A program made the position numbers and the translations under genes. Below the pieces are notes generated by a model. It worked only from the letters and a program-made list of their open reading frames with translations, was not told the DNA's origin and searched no databases. Shown here one piece after another: positions 45,781 through 58,742 of a stretch of 64,000 bases of DNA. Source of the DNA: Epiperipatus broadwayi (lineage: Eukaryota > Onychophora > Udeonychophora > Euonychophora > Peripatidae); NCBI GenBank assembly GCA_028023455.1, contig JAQFVV010012402.1:12254292-12318291 (forward strand). Direction: 5' to 3'. The stretch's first letter is position 1. Each line of letters starts with the position of its first letter.

Positions 45781-48700
45781 TAAGAAACTTTAGAAAATAA
45801 TATGATCAGCAAGGGATTTTATAATTCTAGAGGAATCACCAAGATCTCTCACGGAAAGTATGAACTTTTATCAGTTGAACTTTTTTTTAATATATCTCTT
45901 CAATAAATAGTCAATCCATAAGAAAATATAACTTTTAAATGAACTCTTATCTGACTTAAAGAATTTTAAATCTCTTATTAATATTTTTTTATGTATATGT
46001 TTGCTAATCATTTCAATTTTTCTTCTTTTTTTTTTTGTTTGTTAACTAAATTATTAAATTTATAGTTGGGTGTAGATGGCTGCATAGGATTTGTTAAAGT
46101 TTTAGTTTAAAGAGGTTTAATTTCAGACTATTTATTTCATAGTTGAGTTGATGCTGGTGGAGGGATATATGGGTATTTATATCAATGTAAAGTGAAGAGT
46201 GTTAGCATACAGGGCAGGAATGCCCACTGAATGCATGGTCCCAAAGGTGCAGCCATATTGTTGCGATGGATGCAGACATATTTCCTGTGACATTGATCCT
46301 CTTTTGCTCTATGGATAGGGACTATAAGTCAGCAATAGATCATTCTCCCTCCATATGAAGAATTTCTTTTAATGTTTTATATATATGATTCCTTCATCAG
46401 ATAGACACACATTCCTGTACTGGATGAGGATCATTTCTTTTAAATAATATCACACTGCATATGCACATTCCTGTCAGCATGGTTTATGCTAACATCTTCA
46501 TATTGCATTGGTTGTGTCTGTGTATCAGGAAGCAAGCTTTGGTTTAGCTACAAATTTTAGCCTGAGGTTGGATCTTTTGAAAGGTTTTAATTGTGTAATC
46601 TATGTAGCTTATCTATGCTCAACATTCTAAAACAAAAATGAAAATATTATATAAACTGTCTATCTGTGTGAATTTTAAATAAAGTATAAAATAATAACAA
46701 ATTAAAGTAAGATTTTTCAAATTTAAAAATTTATACGTGCATAAATAAAATGTTTTTGTGATTATTACTGGCAATGGTTTTTTTTTTTTTTAAATCTTTT
46801 TCTTTATTAAAATGTTTTAAATAAGTTCTTATATATTAAATCTCTGTGTCTCCTTGAGATAGTGGCATTGGCTAATGGTCAATATTAAAAATTTGGATTT
46901 CTTTCCAAGGTGTATCTGCCTACATTATAAATATTCTAGGTTCAAATAGCCTAGTGGCATCCTGTATGGTAAATAGGGCAAGTGTCTAATTCCCCGACCA
47001 TTATATATTATTTATCATTAGCCCATGCCACTAGCTCAAGGAGACGCAGAGATTTAATGTATAATAACTTATTTAAAACATTTTAATAAAGAAAAAGATT
47101 TAAAAAAAAATAAACCACTGCCAGTAATAATCACAAAAACATTTATTGTGGCACATATATAAATTTAAATTTGAGGAACAATTTTATTTTACTTTAATTT
47201 GTTATCATTATTTTATACTGTAGTTAAAATCCATACAGATGGACAGTTTTTATAATTTTATTTAGAATGTTGAGCATAAATAAGCTACAAAGATTACACA
47301 ATTAAAACTTTTCAAAAACATCCAACATTAGGCTAAAAATTTGTAGCTAAAGCAACACTTGCTTTTTGATATACAGACACAACCAATGCAATATGAAGAT
47401 GTTAGCATAAAACCACGCTGACAGGAGTGTGTGTCTGCAGTGTGATTTTATTTAAAAGAAATGATCCTCATCCAGTACAGGAATATGCATCTGTCTGGTA
47501 AAGAAATCATTAAAGAGAAATGCTTTGTATGGAGGGATAGTGGTCTATTGCCAACTTATAGTTCCTATCCATAGAATGAAAAGAAATCAACGTTGCAGGG
47601 AATACTCTGTTTCCATTGCAACATGATAAACTACATCTTTGGGTCATACATTCATTTGGGCACACTTGCCCTGTATGCTAACACACTTCATGTTACATTG
47701 ATATAAACACCCATATATCCCTCCACCAGCATTGATTCAACTACAAAATGAATAGTCTGAAATTAAACCCTTTAAACTAACAAACCTTAATGAATCTATG
47801 CAGCCATCTACATTCAACTTTAAATTTAATAATTTAGTTAACAGATAAAAATAAATAAAAGAAAAATGGAAATGATTGATTAAAAAAAATGATTAACTAA
47901 TCTAGCATCCTATTCTTTGTCAGATAAGAAATCTTTTAAAAGTTATGTTTAGCTGACACATTAAAAGCTTATTTAAGAGATCGATCTATAAGTTCGTAAA
48001 AGTTCATATTGAAAAAAACTTTAGACTCTCCAGAGTAAGTTTTTACAAATCCTCTTGGTTGTGGCAGGTTTATGGAAGTCTATTTTAAGTCTCACATTTT
48101 GTGTAGATTGTTCTCTGGAGATAAAACCACTGCTTGCCAATACTTGGGTTAGGAACTGTCATAGGAGGCCTCAGCTGATGCAGGAAATTAAATATATTGC
48201 AAGACCACTACATCATGGAGTCTGTAATATAGCTACAGTTCATAGATCAATAGTCAGAAGAATACAACAATCAATTTCTTTATAGTATTAGGCTTTCTTA
48301 TCACTAAATTTTCAGATTCATTGAACATGACATCACTAATCCTAAGGTCCGGATGTTTTCCTTTCTGGCCCATGCATCGCTTGGTGCTTGCATTGGTCAA
48401 TCTTTAATTTTTTCATTCTTTTATCTGACCTTTCAATTATTTGTGTCCCAAGGGCTAGTTTGCTTTACATTTAATTAGTAAAACAATCATTTCCATTTAC
48501 TAAGATTAAACATGATTCTTAAAATAGAAATTAATTAATATTTATTTCTATTTTCTTTTATATAAGTTTTTACTAAAAGTACTAATCTTTAGATCTTTAC
48601 TTTTTTTAAAAAAATTTTACTTTTAAATACTTTTTTTTTTAAAAAAAAAGTTTTCCACCTGGGCTATATATTAAACATAATTCTTAATTTTCCGTTTTTA

Positions 48701-48785
48701 AGTTTTTAATAAATCAATTTTTATTTAAGATGTATTTTCTCCTTTATTTTAATTTTAAAATAATATGCATATAGACATTAAATTT

Positions 48786-48889
48786 TTTTTTTAATTTTTC
48801 AATTTTTTACAATTTTTTTGTAAAATATTATATGTGTATGAATATAATGTAGGTGGGACAAATGTATAATAGTAATATATCTATATATA
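48786..48889. other. AT-rich spacer
   Basis: No feature recognised. Confidence 0.5.
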
Positions 48890-49230
48890 TGGAAAAAAAT
48901 ATTAAAACAGAGTTTAAATATAAAATTTAGAAAGATTTATTGAAGTATACTTTCACATCATATTCATGGTTAATCTGCTGAGAACATTAATTTCTTTGGC
49001 TGATTTGAATGCTATTTCATTTATGGTTCATTAAATATTTATTTTGTGCAATGAACCGTGCTTTGTGCAATGAACCTTGCCTCCTTTATTTTACTTTTGT
49101 GATCGTTTCTTTCTTCACACATAATTTTGACAACACTTGGATTACAACTGTGGCCTGCTCTCTTTCATGATTTGTTACAGTAAATCTTTTTAAATTTTAT
49201 ATTTAAACTCTGTTTTCGTATTTTTTACAT
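48890..49230. mobile_element. MITE-like element with ~50-bp TIRs
   Basis: The left end AATATTAAAACAGAGTTTAA, continuing ATATAAAATTTAGAAAGATT, pairs with the right end AATCTTTTTAAATTTTATAT, continuing TTAAACTCTGTTTTCGTATT. The ~240-bp interior has no coding motif but a duplicated phrase TTTGTGCAATGAACC(G/T)TGC near 49045-49080. Confidence 0.8.
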
Positions 49231-49261
49231 TAATATTTAGAATGGCAGAATATCAAAACAT

Positions 49262-49403
49262 AATTATATATATATATATTGAATAATAAATATTTAAATA
49301 TAAACAGTAAAAAAGATATACTTTTATAAAATTAAGTACATGAAATGTAAAGTGGAAAATATAATTAAAACATACATAGGAGAAGCAAAGAATTTAATTA
49401 TAA
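49262..49403 (+). repeat. 140-bp dispersed repeat, copy 2
   Basis: Nearly identical to 26695-26833. It ends exactly where the truncated RTE copy begins, so the RTE copy probably inserted here. Confidence 0.85.
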
Positions 49404-50548
49404 CCAAAAGAAGAAGCTGGATTTAAAAGTGGTTTTAATACAGTAGATCATATCCAAGTATTGAGATAAATTATGGTAATGACCAATGAATATGAATTGT
49501 TATTATGCTTTGCAGATTATGAGAAAGCATTTGATTCTATAAGCATTTCTTCAATGATTAAAGCATTGGATCATCAAGGTATAGACCTAGGATATTGTCA
49601 TATTCTGAAGAATGTTTATAAAAATGTAATAGCAATAATTAGATTACCTAATGATACTAGGACAGTTAACATTGAGAAGTATGTAAGACAGGGTGACTCC
49701 ATATCTCCAAAACATTTTACAGCAGTGCTGAAAGAAGTATTTTGTGGATTAAAATGGGAAGCTAAAGGAGTAAAAGTAAATGGAGATTATGTATGTCATT
49801 TAGATTTTTCAGATGATGTAGTTGTAGTTGTTTTTGCAAATAATGCTTCAGAGCAAGCTTCCAGAAATGTTGCAAGAGTTATCAGATGAAAGTAAGAAAG
49901 TAGGACTATGTAATGTTCAATGGGTTTTCTCAAAAAAAAAAAATAAATAAAGATTATGGTAAGTTAGAAAGAGTCAACAACTACAAATACCTTGGTCAGA
50001 TTATTGCTACAGATGGAAAGATAATTGATAAAATTAATTATAGAATTAAAGTTGGTTGGAGTGCTTTTGGTAGAAATAACTTAATATTAAAAGGAAATAT
50101 ACCTATGTTGTTGAAAAAAGTTTTTGATAAATGTGTTTTACCAGTTCATACTTATGAATCTGAGACTTGAACACTTAATAGAAGATTAATTCAGAGACTT
50201 CAGATCACTCAAAGAAGTATGGAAAGATGCATGTTAGGAGTAACAAAAATAGATTGAAAATGCAAGACATGGGTAAGAAAACAAACAGATGTTACTGACA
50301 TAATTGAAAGAATTAAAAGACTGGACATATTGCTAGAAGAGGTGATAATAGATGAACAAATTGAAATATTAAATTGGATTCCAAGAGATTTAAAAGACCC
50401 AGAAAGAAACCACATGTGAGATGGATGGATGAAATAAGAAAGTGTGCAGAGATGATGTGGAGAAAAGAGGTTAGAGATTGGAGAAGATGGATTGAACTTG
50501 GAGAGATCTTCATCCTGCAGTGGATTGATAATAGTTGACAATGATATA
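49402..50548 (+). mobile_element. RTE-clade LINE copy, 5'-truncated
   Basis: Aligns with 24233-25424 of the long RTE element: starts at CCAAAAGAAGAAGCTGGATT inside the reverse transcriptase and runs to the common 3' end (TCATCCTGCAGTGGATTGAT, then ATGATATATATAT). Residues of the RT palm are retained: [20 protein letters not shown], and LDFSDDVVV in place of LDFADDVVV. Frames are broken by several stops and frameshifts, notably after SDDVVV and around 49905, so it is a pseudogene copy. The 138- and 85-codon frames are its longest remnants; the antisense 130- and 92-codon frames are shadows. Confidence 0.92.
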
Positions 50549-51249
50549 TATATTGAAACAGTAATATTTGCTTTGCAGATTTTCGTTTCACCTTTTCTCA
50601 CCTTTTTCCTACCCTCATACTTTAGTTTAAACCCCAGTATATTGTGGGTCTACAATGTGCTTATATGCCAAAAATCCCACCCAATTTTAAACCACGAGCA
50701 AAATACTCATGTTATATATCGTTTCTAATTCCCAGTAGAAATAAGTAGTATAAACTGTATTGTGCATACACTGTGATATATTTATTTTCAAAACCTAAGT
50801 TGGAATGGTTTTGTTATTTAAAATTATTTCTGTTTAAATCTGTTTATAAAAAAAAAAAAGATATTACATTCGTAATATTTGTTATAGTTTAAATTATATT
50901 CATCTCATAAATAGATTTAAACATTGAAAATTAAAAGAAGTTATTATTTTAGATTTAAAATCATGCCACCAATTGTATGTAAAAATAAATGAGGGTTGAT
51001 AAGAAAACAATAGTTTAATTAATATGTTCTAGTGGCTTATCTAGAAATACAGCAGATGTCCACTTAAAGACATTTTTTTAATGAAATCAAAGTTTTAATC
51101 TAAATGTCTACAGGGTAGTTAGCAATAGAAAATTAATTAAAATTTTGTTGAGTTCCTTTGGACGTTTGGATGGGTTTGATTGCAGATTTGATAAAATAGC
51201 AAATTTTGGGATATTTGAAATGCTCCAGGGCAGTTTTATTGTACAGCTC
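50549..51249. other. AT-rich DNA, no gene seen
   Basis: No recognised feature. Confidence 0.45.
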
Positions 51250-51251
51250 TA

Positions 51252-51283
<32 letters not shown>

Positions 51284-51286
51284 GGG
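51250..51286. repeat. Compound microsatellite (AT)n(AG)n and G run
   Basis: AT repeats, then AG repeats and a run of G, ending near 51290. Confidence 0.9.
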
Positions 51287-53345
51287 GGGTTCTTTTGTTC
51301 ATTCAGTTTTTCAGATTGTTCTAGATTATTCTATTCTAGTCTTAGTCTTCGGACAGTTGGCTTTTAAGAGAACAAGTAAAGGTAGTAGGCAAGTCACCTG
51401 CAAGTTTTATTATTGAAGTTAAGATTTTATCTTCCAGTAGACTAAAAGTATTCAAATATATTGTGTTTAAAGTGTTTACTGAAAAGTTTAATTTGCTGAA
51501 AGTTTAAGAATCTCTGAGAACTACACGTCCAGCCTTTAACGGAAATCCTAAAATGACCGAGTAGAGCTGGCAAGAAGGCTATTTTCCTTTTGGAAATGGC
51601 AAGCCACTGCACACCATACCATCTGATGCCTTCACTTAAGAAGCCCTAAAAACTGCCACCGCTGCTAAAAAGGTGAACTGTGAGCCAAAATTTGCTGCCA
51701 AATTCTTATGAGTGCTGCTAACATCAAACTGGAAAAGTCTCCACCTGAAATTGCCTTCACATGCCTACTTCTGATGAGGTAACCCAAATTAACCCAAGAG
51801 CTCTTGTGATATCATATTCCTTCTAAGCTATAGCTAATTCCATTTGTTTCTATTTGTTTTATCTTATAATTCTGTTCTTGTTTCTTTAAATTCTGTAACT
51901 TAATTAGTGTATTCTATCTCTATACTTGGGTTAATATTTTGTATTTTAATCTGTTCTTTCTTTTATTATGATGGTGTGCCAGCATAGCTATCGACCGAGC
52001 AAATTACTCCCTTTTTTTTATTTTAATCAAGACACCGCCATTAACACATTATAAATTTTGTCCCATTTTATTATCTCGTTAAATTGCTCGTTTGAGGGCT
52101 ATCTTACTATTATATAACTATTTAAGAATTTTGCAGTTAAAAATCCACGTTTATTGGTTTTAACATAATATGAGAATATGTGCGAGATCAATGAGTAAAT
52201 AAATATTTAGCAAATGCATGATTGCATAATTAACATATTTTCTTTTAAAACCCCACAATCATGCATTCTCCCACCTTAAATATGTTTTATTGTTTTGCTT
52301 AATTTCTAAAGCGTATAATTTTGAGGTTGAAAATGTGCAGACTTTCTTAAAATAAATATTTGGTGAATTGATTAGGTGCTTTATCAAACTAAATGAATCC
52401 TTTTAAAATATTTTATATACTTTATTTGAGTGTTGCTAGTAGGTGTATCGAGTGTTTGAGACGCTTCGTTCCTCCAAAGGGCTTTAAATGGCTAAGACCA
52501 TTTCCCCTTCACTTTCTGTGGTTTCCAGTCAGAGTGTGTACTCGAATTGTCACACCTGGGAATTCTACACAGTTGTCACACAGTCACTAAGTACTTGGAT
52601 GAGTTCAGACTTGGGCTGCGGTGCGACATCACTTCATAAGGATCTATGGCAAGATACCTTCCTGTGTTTCATTTTATTTATTTATTATTTAGTTATTTAT
52701 TTTGCAAAGCTCCATGGTTTCAACATACCACACCCTCCATCCTTTACAGAAATTCCTCACTAGCACCACCAACCTCCCAATATTAATTTAATTATTTCTA
52801 TGAATATGCATGGCTTAATCACATCCCCACCTTACAGCTTAATGTGCATTAATCTGTTCTATTCTCGAATTCAAGAAATGTTATATTGAAACTTTATTGT
52901 CGCCAAACCTTTTTGTCAATTATTTCTGATATTTACTTAAAGCACCTTGCATATCTTCACAAACTCTCTTAGGCACATTATTGTAATGTTATTGTATTAG
53001 CCCGAGGTATAGAGAATTCATTAACAATCAATAATGTAAATTTTGATTGACATTTGTTTTAAAACACAATCTTAGTTAGTAAATGTCGCTGTCTTACATA
53101 TGCAGACAATGTGCTTATATAATTGATAGTTTAATAAATCTTTTAAATTTACTAAATTTTTATTTTTTATTTACTTTTTTGATTTATATCATTGTCTCGT
53201 CTATATCTTTTATACATCTCTTTTGTGCCATCCATAGACGTTTAGTTAGTAAACCCAAGCTTATATTGTAGTATAGAGTCTCTTTGTTTCTGCCTGACCA
53301 CCGGCACTGGTTAAAAGGTTATATTATTAGTAGCATCAGATGCAT
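51287..53345. other. Less AT-rich unassigned DNA
   Basis: The part 51300-51850 is clearly less AT-rich than its surroundings and contains the phrases GGAAATGGCAAGCCACTGCA and CCACCGCTGCTAAAAAGGTG. It resembles the style of a LINE 5' leader, but I see no coding motif and no match to the RTE leader at 22.1 kb. A second such patch is at 52440-52650. Frames of 65 and 91 codons near 52.4-52.76 kb have no motif. Confidence 0.3.
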
Positions 53346-53470
53346 TATCACGTCGGTGGCGCTATGGAACTTAGACTTTAGATTCGAGCCTAGGATATCT
53401 AGAAGGCAACCTCTCCAAGAGTGTTCAGTTTCATGTTTGGGGTTTAAATTCTGCAGTGTGTTAGCGAGAT
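53346..53470 (+). repeat. Possible tRNA-like SINE remnant
   Basis: GGTGGCGCTATGG (53356) resembles an A box and GATTCGAGCC (about 53382) a B box, but they are closer than usual, so part of the tRNA-like head would have to be deleted. No A tail or target-site duplication was identified. Confidence 0.25.
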
Positions 53471-53788
53471 TGACGAATCTGACCATTACAATATATAGGG
53501 AGAAAGAGAATATCTCTAAGGAAAACTACCAATCATTAAAAATTGTAAGATAGTTGGATGTAATAAAGCATCAAATAGAGTGCATAGAAGAAATAAAATT
53601 AGTAGTGATTTTTAAATATAAGTAATACGAGATGATTAGAAGCTACTTTAGTGTGTGGAAATTATCATATGAATCTTGTTACTATATAAGCATTAAATAT
53701 TAGAAATTGAAATATATTGCACTATGGTAAAAAAGGTTGTAACTTCTAATAATATCAGTACAATTTGAGAAATATTTTTTTTAAACCA
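53471..53788. other. AT-rich DNA, no gene seen
   Basis: No recognised feature. Confidence 0.45.
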
Positions 53789-53823
53789 ATAAACATCACA
53801 TGATCACCATTTCTTATGCTTGC
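53789..53823 (+). repeat. 35-bp dispersed identical sequence (copy 2)
   Basis: Identical to 5468-5502. The sequences diverge immediately on both sides, and there is no hairpin here as there is next to copy 1. Confidence 0.85.
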
Positions 53824-56369
53824 TTATAAATGAAGGTTCACTGCACTTTACAAAAAAATGCATGAAATACATTAAAAATAATTATTTTATATCAACATTC
53901 AAAAATGATATATGCTAGAAAATATTTAAAGATTTTAAATTTAGATATTTTCTCTTCTAAAATAACATTTCGAACTTAGCCGAAATAAATTTAAATAGAG
54001 AAAGTCATATATATTTCCAACAATGATTAACAAATATCATTCATCAGTAATTTATAAAATAAAAAGGTAATTTTTTAAAAAACAAATTACTAATAAAATT
54101 AAAAAGTTAAATTTTAATTTTGTATAAAGTATGTCATTGCAAACCCTTCTTCGTTATCTAAAAGCAATAAAATAATTTATATTTTTCAATAATTTTTAAT
54201 ATTTAAACTGTTCGTTTAATATCTTGTAATGTAATTTATGAAGTGAAAAAGCTCTCTTTTTACATGTTATAAAAATTATATATAAATTGGACCAAATATA
54301 TATTTGCAAGTATATAAATATCAAATTGCAACTTTTTAAATCTCATTAAAGTAGACTTTTTTAATCTTAAATAAAGGATTAACTTTTTAATATAACTAGC
54401 AATAATTGCATAATGAATTAATGTAACCGATCAAAAATATGAATTTTTAAAAGCATTTCTAATTTACATGTTAAATTATAAAATCATAAGTCAATATCTA
54501 GATAAAAAAAATCAGATCATTTTGCTTTCATTATGTACATATTTCAGATCTCATGTATCAGAGGTTTGAAGACTTAACAAATACATTAGAGATTTCAACT
54601 CAAATATTGTGAATCTAAAAAATCATTTGATTTTTTAAGTATAAAACTACTCACACACCAAACTGATGTATTAATGATATTTTCAATCATTGTTATTGCA
54701 TAAAGCACATACCCTCCAGGAAAAAGATAAATTCTTTCTTATTAACAACTCCATATGGACAATAAAATATACTAACTACTATTATAAACATATATAATAA
54801 GCAAAATTTCACTATGAGTTAATATAACAAATCACAAATGAAAATAAATAGTAGGAGAGGAATGATTTGATTTTTCAGATATCAGCTTATGATCTTATAG
54901 ATTTACATTTTCTTAGAAATTCAATAAAAAAAATTTGTATTTCTGATTTGGTTACTTTAACTTACAGTGCAGTCATTCTATATTACACATATTTATTACA
55001 GCAGTTTGGAAATTTTTTTGTTTATATAGGATTGTAAATGAATAAGAAATTATTATGGCAATAATTGAAAGCATCTCTTTATCTTTTAAAATTATCTGAT
55101 AGACTTTCTAAATATTTAAAAAAAATTCAGGCTGTGTAATTCCAGCATGTTTATTGGATATTGAAAGCTTTAGCCCACTTAAGAAGGTGGTTTCATTTCA
55201 AGTATATATGTAGAGGAAGAGAAATGATCGGATTTTTTTTTTTTTTTGTACTGGGTATCGTCTTATAATTTTACAGATTTAAATATGCTTTTAAATGTGC
55301 TTAAATATCTATAATTCTAATTGATTATATATACAAAAATAAATTTATATTCTGTAATCATGTCAATATGTAGTAATAAGTATCTGTATTTAGTTTTGAT
55401 ATTGATTCTATTTAATATTATTAACAGCATTTCTGTGGGAATTTGGCTACTATTATTCACCAAAATGAATTGATCATTATAAGTGAAGATCTCCTGTACT
55501 TCTTCAACATATATTTTTTCCAAAGTCTTCTTTTTTTTTTTTTAGTAAACTCATTAAATTTTTCTTGACTTTTTTAAAAGAAATTATTTTTTCTACTAAT
55601 GATTGAAAGCAGTGTTTTGGGGTATGAGAAATTATATAGTTTTGTAATCTTATTCTTAAATCTAAAGCAAACATAAATAGTTTGTACTTCTATTTTCAAA
55701 ATTCTGCAAACATTATTTGAGCCCTAATTTCTGCCTTTTAAATAGGATTTTATTCAAGCCTATGGTTTTTTTTTTATTTTATTAATGGCTACAATTATTT
55801 CCATTTTAATATCCATACTTCATTCTATGCTTGTCAACTTTTTTTTTTTCTATTTTCTTTGACAATAAAGAAAATTTAATGCTATCTTTTATTGCACCAC
55901 AGTTACTGAATTGTAAAAACTTTGGAGCTAGAACAGAAATACAACATTAAAATGCATAAAAAGTATAAGAAAAAATAAATGTTTTTGCATGAAATACATT
56001 AGAAAATTCTCAACATATTTTTAATTTTCTCATAGCAGAGAGGTAATATTCAACCCATGGTATGGTCATTTTATTATTAATAATAATGATAATAACAAAA
56101 CAATTTTTATATTCATATCATTTAATCAAATATTCATGATTTTTATAGTAATTATGTTATATAAACTAGCAAATATAAATTTATTTTATTTCTTATAAAT
56201 AGTTTAAAATATATAATGCAGTATTCTCTGATGATGTTGATGAAGAATTTACTTTAATGACCATGAAATCTAATCATATTTATTATGACACAAATATCTC
56301 AAAACCTTCACTTTTATAAAATTTCCAATCATCTTTATCACTTCTTTTTTCACTATGCCAGTTGGACTA
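53824..56369. other. AT-rich DNA, no gene seen
   Basis: Long AT-rich stretch with poly(T) runs near 55230 and 55530. No recognised feature. Confidence 0.45.
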
Positions 56370-56765
56370 TGTGTGCATGTATAATATATATACATGATTG
56401 TAAATAAAGAATTATTTTTGCTATGAAAATATGTGCAGAGATTGCATGAATAAATTATCCCCTTATTGTATTAACCTACTTTAGAAAATCTGCATATACT
56501 AATCATACATTTTTAAATGTAAATTATGCAAATGAAGAACATTTAATTATAATTGGAATCATGTATAAAAAAAACCTTGCTAGAATTTATGAATAGGCTA
56601 ATGGGTGTAATGAAGATGTCAAAATATGTATAATGAATTGTGAAGAAACATACTCAATGTGAGTGTGATTCACATGATTACATTGGCTACTGATATTCTG
56701 CATAATAGTGTTATAGCTATAATGGATTTATGTTCCAGTGTGTATATGTATATTGCAGTTATGTC
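56370..56765 (+). repeat. 5' LTR
   Basis: Starts TGTGTGCATGTATAATATAT and aligns through TACATGATTGTAAATAAA, ATCATACATTT, AAATGTAAATTATGCAA, TGAATTGTGAAGAAACATAC and TCTGCATAATAGTGTTATA with 60917-61296. The exact 3' limit is unclear; it could extend further, since the 3' LTR runs into a dispersed repeat. Confidence 0.8.
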
Positions 56766-57182
56766 TAAATGGAAATGTGAAGGATTTTCTTCACTTAATA
56801 TGTATTTCAATGTATATTTATCTATTGAGCATGTATATATAGTGACACACACATGCAAGAGTTTATTTATTGACTGTAGAGATTTCTATAGAAATTTCCC
56901 TTAATTATTCTATTAGTTATTCTTTTTTTTTAATTTATTAATATTAAATAAATTTATTTTGTTACAATAAACTTGTACTTAATTGTATTTAAAACTCACT
57001 GATGCTGCATGACTGGTATTCAAATATTCTCAGACTTTAATAGAATAGTGCAGTCAACAGGATACCTGAAGTTCATAGCAGAGTGGTTTCAGTCAACTGC
57101 TTATGAAAAGACCTTGGGTAAACATAGTAGAAGGATGCTGTTAATGTCTGAATAGGATTATAGTGAATAGTGCAGAAAAATA

Positions 57183-57310
57183 GTGTCACTAAGCAGTAAA
57201 ATTTGTAAATTTGATATGGATAATGCTGTATCATGGAAAAGTTATGTGGACTATATTGAAAGATATATGCTTATAAATAAGATTACGGATGATAAAATAA
57301 AAAGATATTT
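57183..57310 (+). pseudogene. Ty3/gypsy gag, N-terminal piece
   Basis: KFDMDNAVSWKSYVDYIERY followed by MLINKITDDKIKR is the typical start of a Ty3/gypsy capsid domain (phenylalanine/aspartate, then W..Y.ER.. and I.DD.K). It is cut by the inverted-repeat insertion at about 57310, after which the frame reads into foreign sequence and stops at 57368. Gag would form the capsid around element RNA. Confidence 0.75.
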
Positions 57311-58742
57311 ATGTATTAAACCTGCTGTGCCTTTTCACATCTATGTCATTCCACACATAAATGTCTGATCTTGCAATCCTGTCAAATAAATCCTGTGATC
57401 TCATCAAATAACATAAACACCAAAACTTCTGACAAACTTAAGAGATAAATTTGCACACAAAAATAATAAAACCACATTTTGATATTAAATAAAAACAGAT
57501 AGTTGTGAATATTTACATCATCATGATATTAAATAAAAATAGATAATCATTAGTTTTTAAAATGGCACTTCATATCAACAAAGCCATCCTCTTTTCCACC
57601 TCACACAAGGCATAGAATTCTGCCTTTGCTGACATAGCCAACAATTTCCAAATTTTACTAAAATTAAAAAAATACTATGTATATTAACTCTGGCTTGAAA
57701 TTACAAATTGTACACAAAGAAGATGATACTTTCATTTGCATTCTGGATGATATTAAAAAAATAAGTCCACTTCATTGGTTCTCTTTTAATAAAAGTTTAC
57801 GAATTTTTTTTCCATAAAGCATATAAAACTAAAGAACTACGATCTGCCGCACAAAGATGATGGCACTTTTGTTTGCATTCTGGATGATATTTTAAAAAAT
57901 CAGTCCATCTCATTGATTCCATTTTAATAAAAGTTTACTAATTTCTTTTTTTGCTCTTTAACAAAATAAATGTAGTTAGACATTTTTCGATCACGATCCC
58001 GTGCAGCCGTTATATCATAAAAACAGATCTTTTAACTCTCCATTTTTTAAACATCTGAGCTAAACATAGGTTTTTTTTATCTGTCCATTTCTTACTTTTT
58101 TGCCATAATTAGTACATGTAGTATTTTTTTTATTTGCTTTACTGTCCATTTTGTAATATGCTTATTTAAGGGATTGAATAGATGCAATGTTTTTATTTTA
58201 TTTTGCTTATGTAATATTATTTTTTGATAATTTTGCTTTAGTGTCTGTTTTGTACTTTTATGTCAGAGTTAATATAGTATAATTTTTTAATTTTAAATAA
58301 AATTTTGGAATAGCTGGTATGTGTGTGCGATGGCAGATTGCCATACCTTGTGGGTGTGTAGCTCTAATAACATGAAGTGCCATTTTAAAAACTCACAATT
58401 ACCTGTTTTTATTTTTATTTAGTATCATAATGTGTTTTTATTATATTTTTGTGTACAATTTTATATTTTTTCTATTGTTAAAAAGGTACTTTTTCAGATT
58501 TAGCCTGGTACAATTAGTATTATGTATTAGAGTTGCTACACCTTTTCATATATGTATCAGTTTGCCAATAAATTTCTAATTCTTGCAAAAATATCATGAA
58601 GTAACATGTACACAGGTGGTGGATTTTAACAAATTTATCACTTAAGTTTGTCAGAAGTTCCAGTGTACATATTATTTGAAGACATCGCAAGTGTCCAGTG
58701 GACTGATACAGATGTAAAATGGTGTAGCAGATTTAATACATA
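57310..58742. mobile_element. Inverted-repeat element inserted in gag, ~1.43 kb
   Basis: Left terminus TATGTATTAAACCTGCTGTG pairs with the right terminus (reverse complement TATGTATTAAATCTGCTACA), and pairing continues through CTTCTGACAAACTTAAG, GATAAATTTG, AATAAAAACA, and TTTTTAAAATGGCACTTCAT on the left (to about 57575) and its complement near 58370-58395. The right arm has ~170 extra bp containing a third, direct copy of the terminus at 58523 (TATGTATTAGAGTTGCTACA). The middle has a direct repeat (TGGATGATATTAAAAAAATA and TGGATGATATTTTAAAAAAT, about 57745 and 57882). No coding motif. Foldback- or MITE-like; it is flanked by gag sequence on both sides. Confidence 0.8.

Larger units (their letters stand above)
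44640..48785. repeat. ~4.1-kb inverted repeat (palindrome) with ~1.8-kb arms
   Basis: Left arm 44640-46890 and right arm 47003-48785 are reverse complements over their whole length with visible divergence. Examples: GTAAAGCAAACTAGCCCTCA (45260) against GGGCTAGTTTGCTTTAC (48455); AAAGGAAAACATCTGGACCT (45365) against AGGTCCGGATGTTTTCCTTT (48344); CTCTGTGTCTCCTTGAGATA (46842) against CTCAAGGAGACGCAGAG (47035). The left arm is longer by a hAT insertion and a 164-bp duplication; subtracting those, the arms are equal (~1.79 and ~1.78 kb). The ~110-bp spacer (46891-47002) is unique. No transposase motif is seen. It could be a foldback-type transposon with very long terminal repeats, or an inverted duplication of one repeat. 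Confidence 0.92.

Noticed and set aside
45301-48285. Protein-coding gene in the palindrome arms (86- and 76-codon frames)
   Set aside because: Both frames cover the same sequence in opposite arms, but stops break them differently and no motif is recognised.
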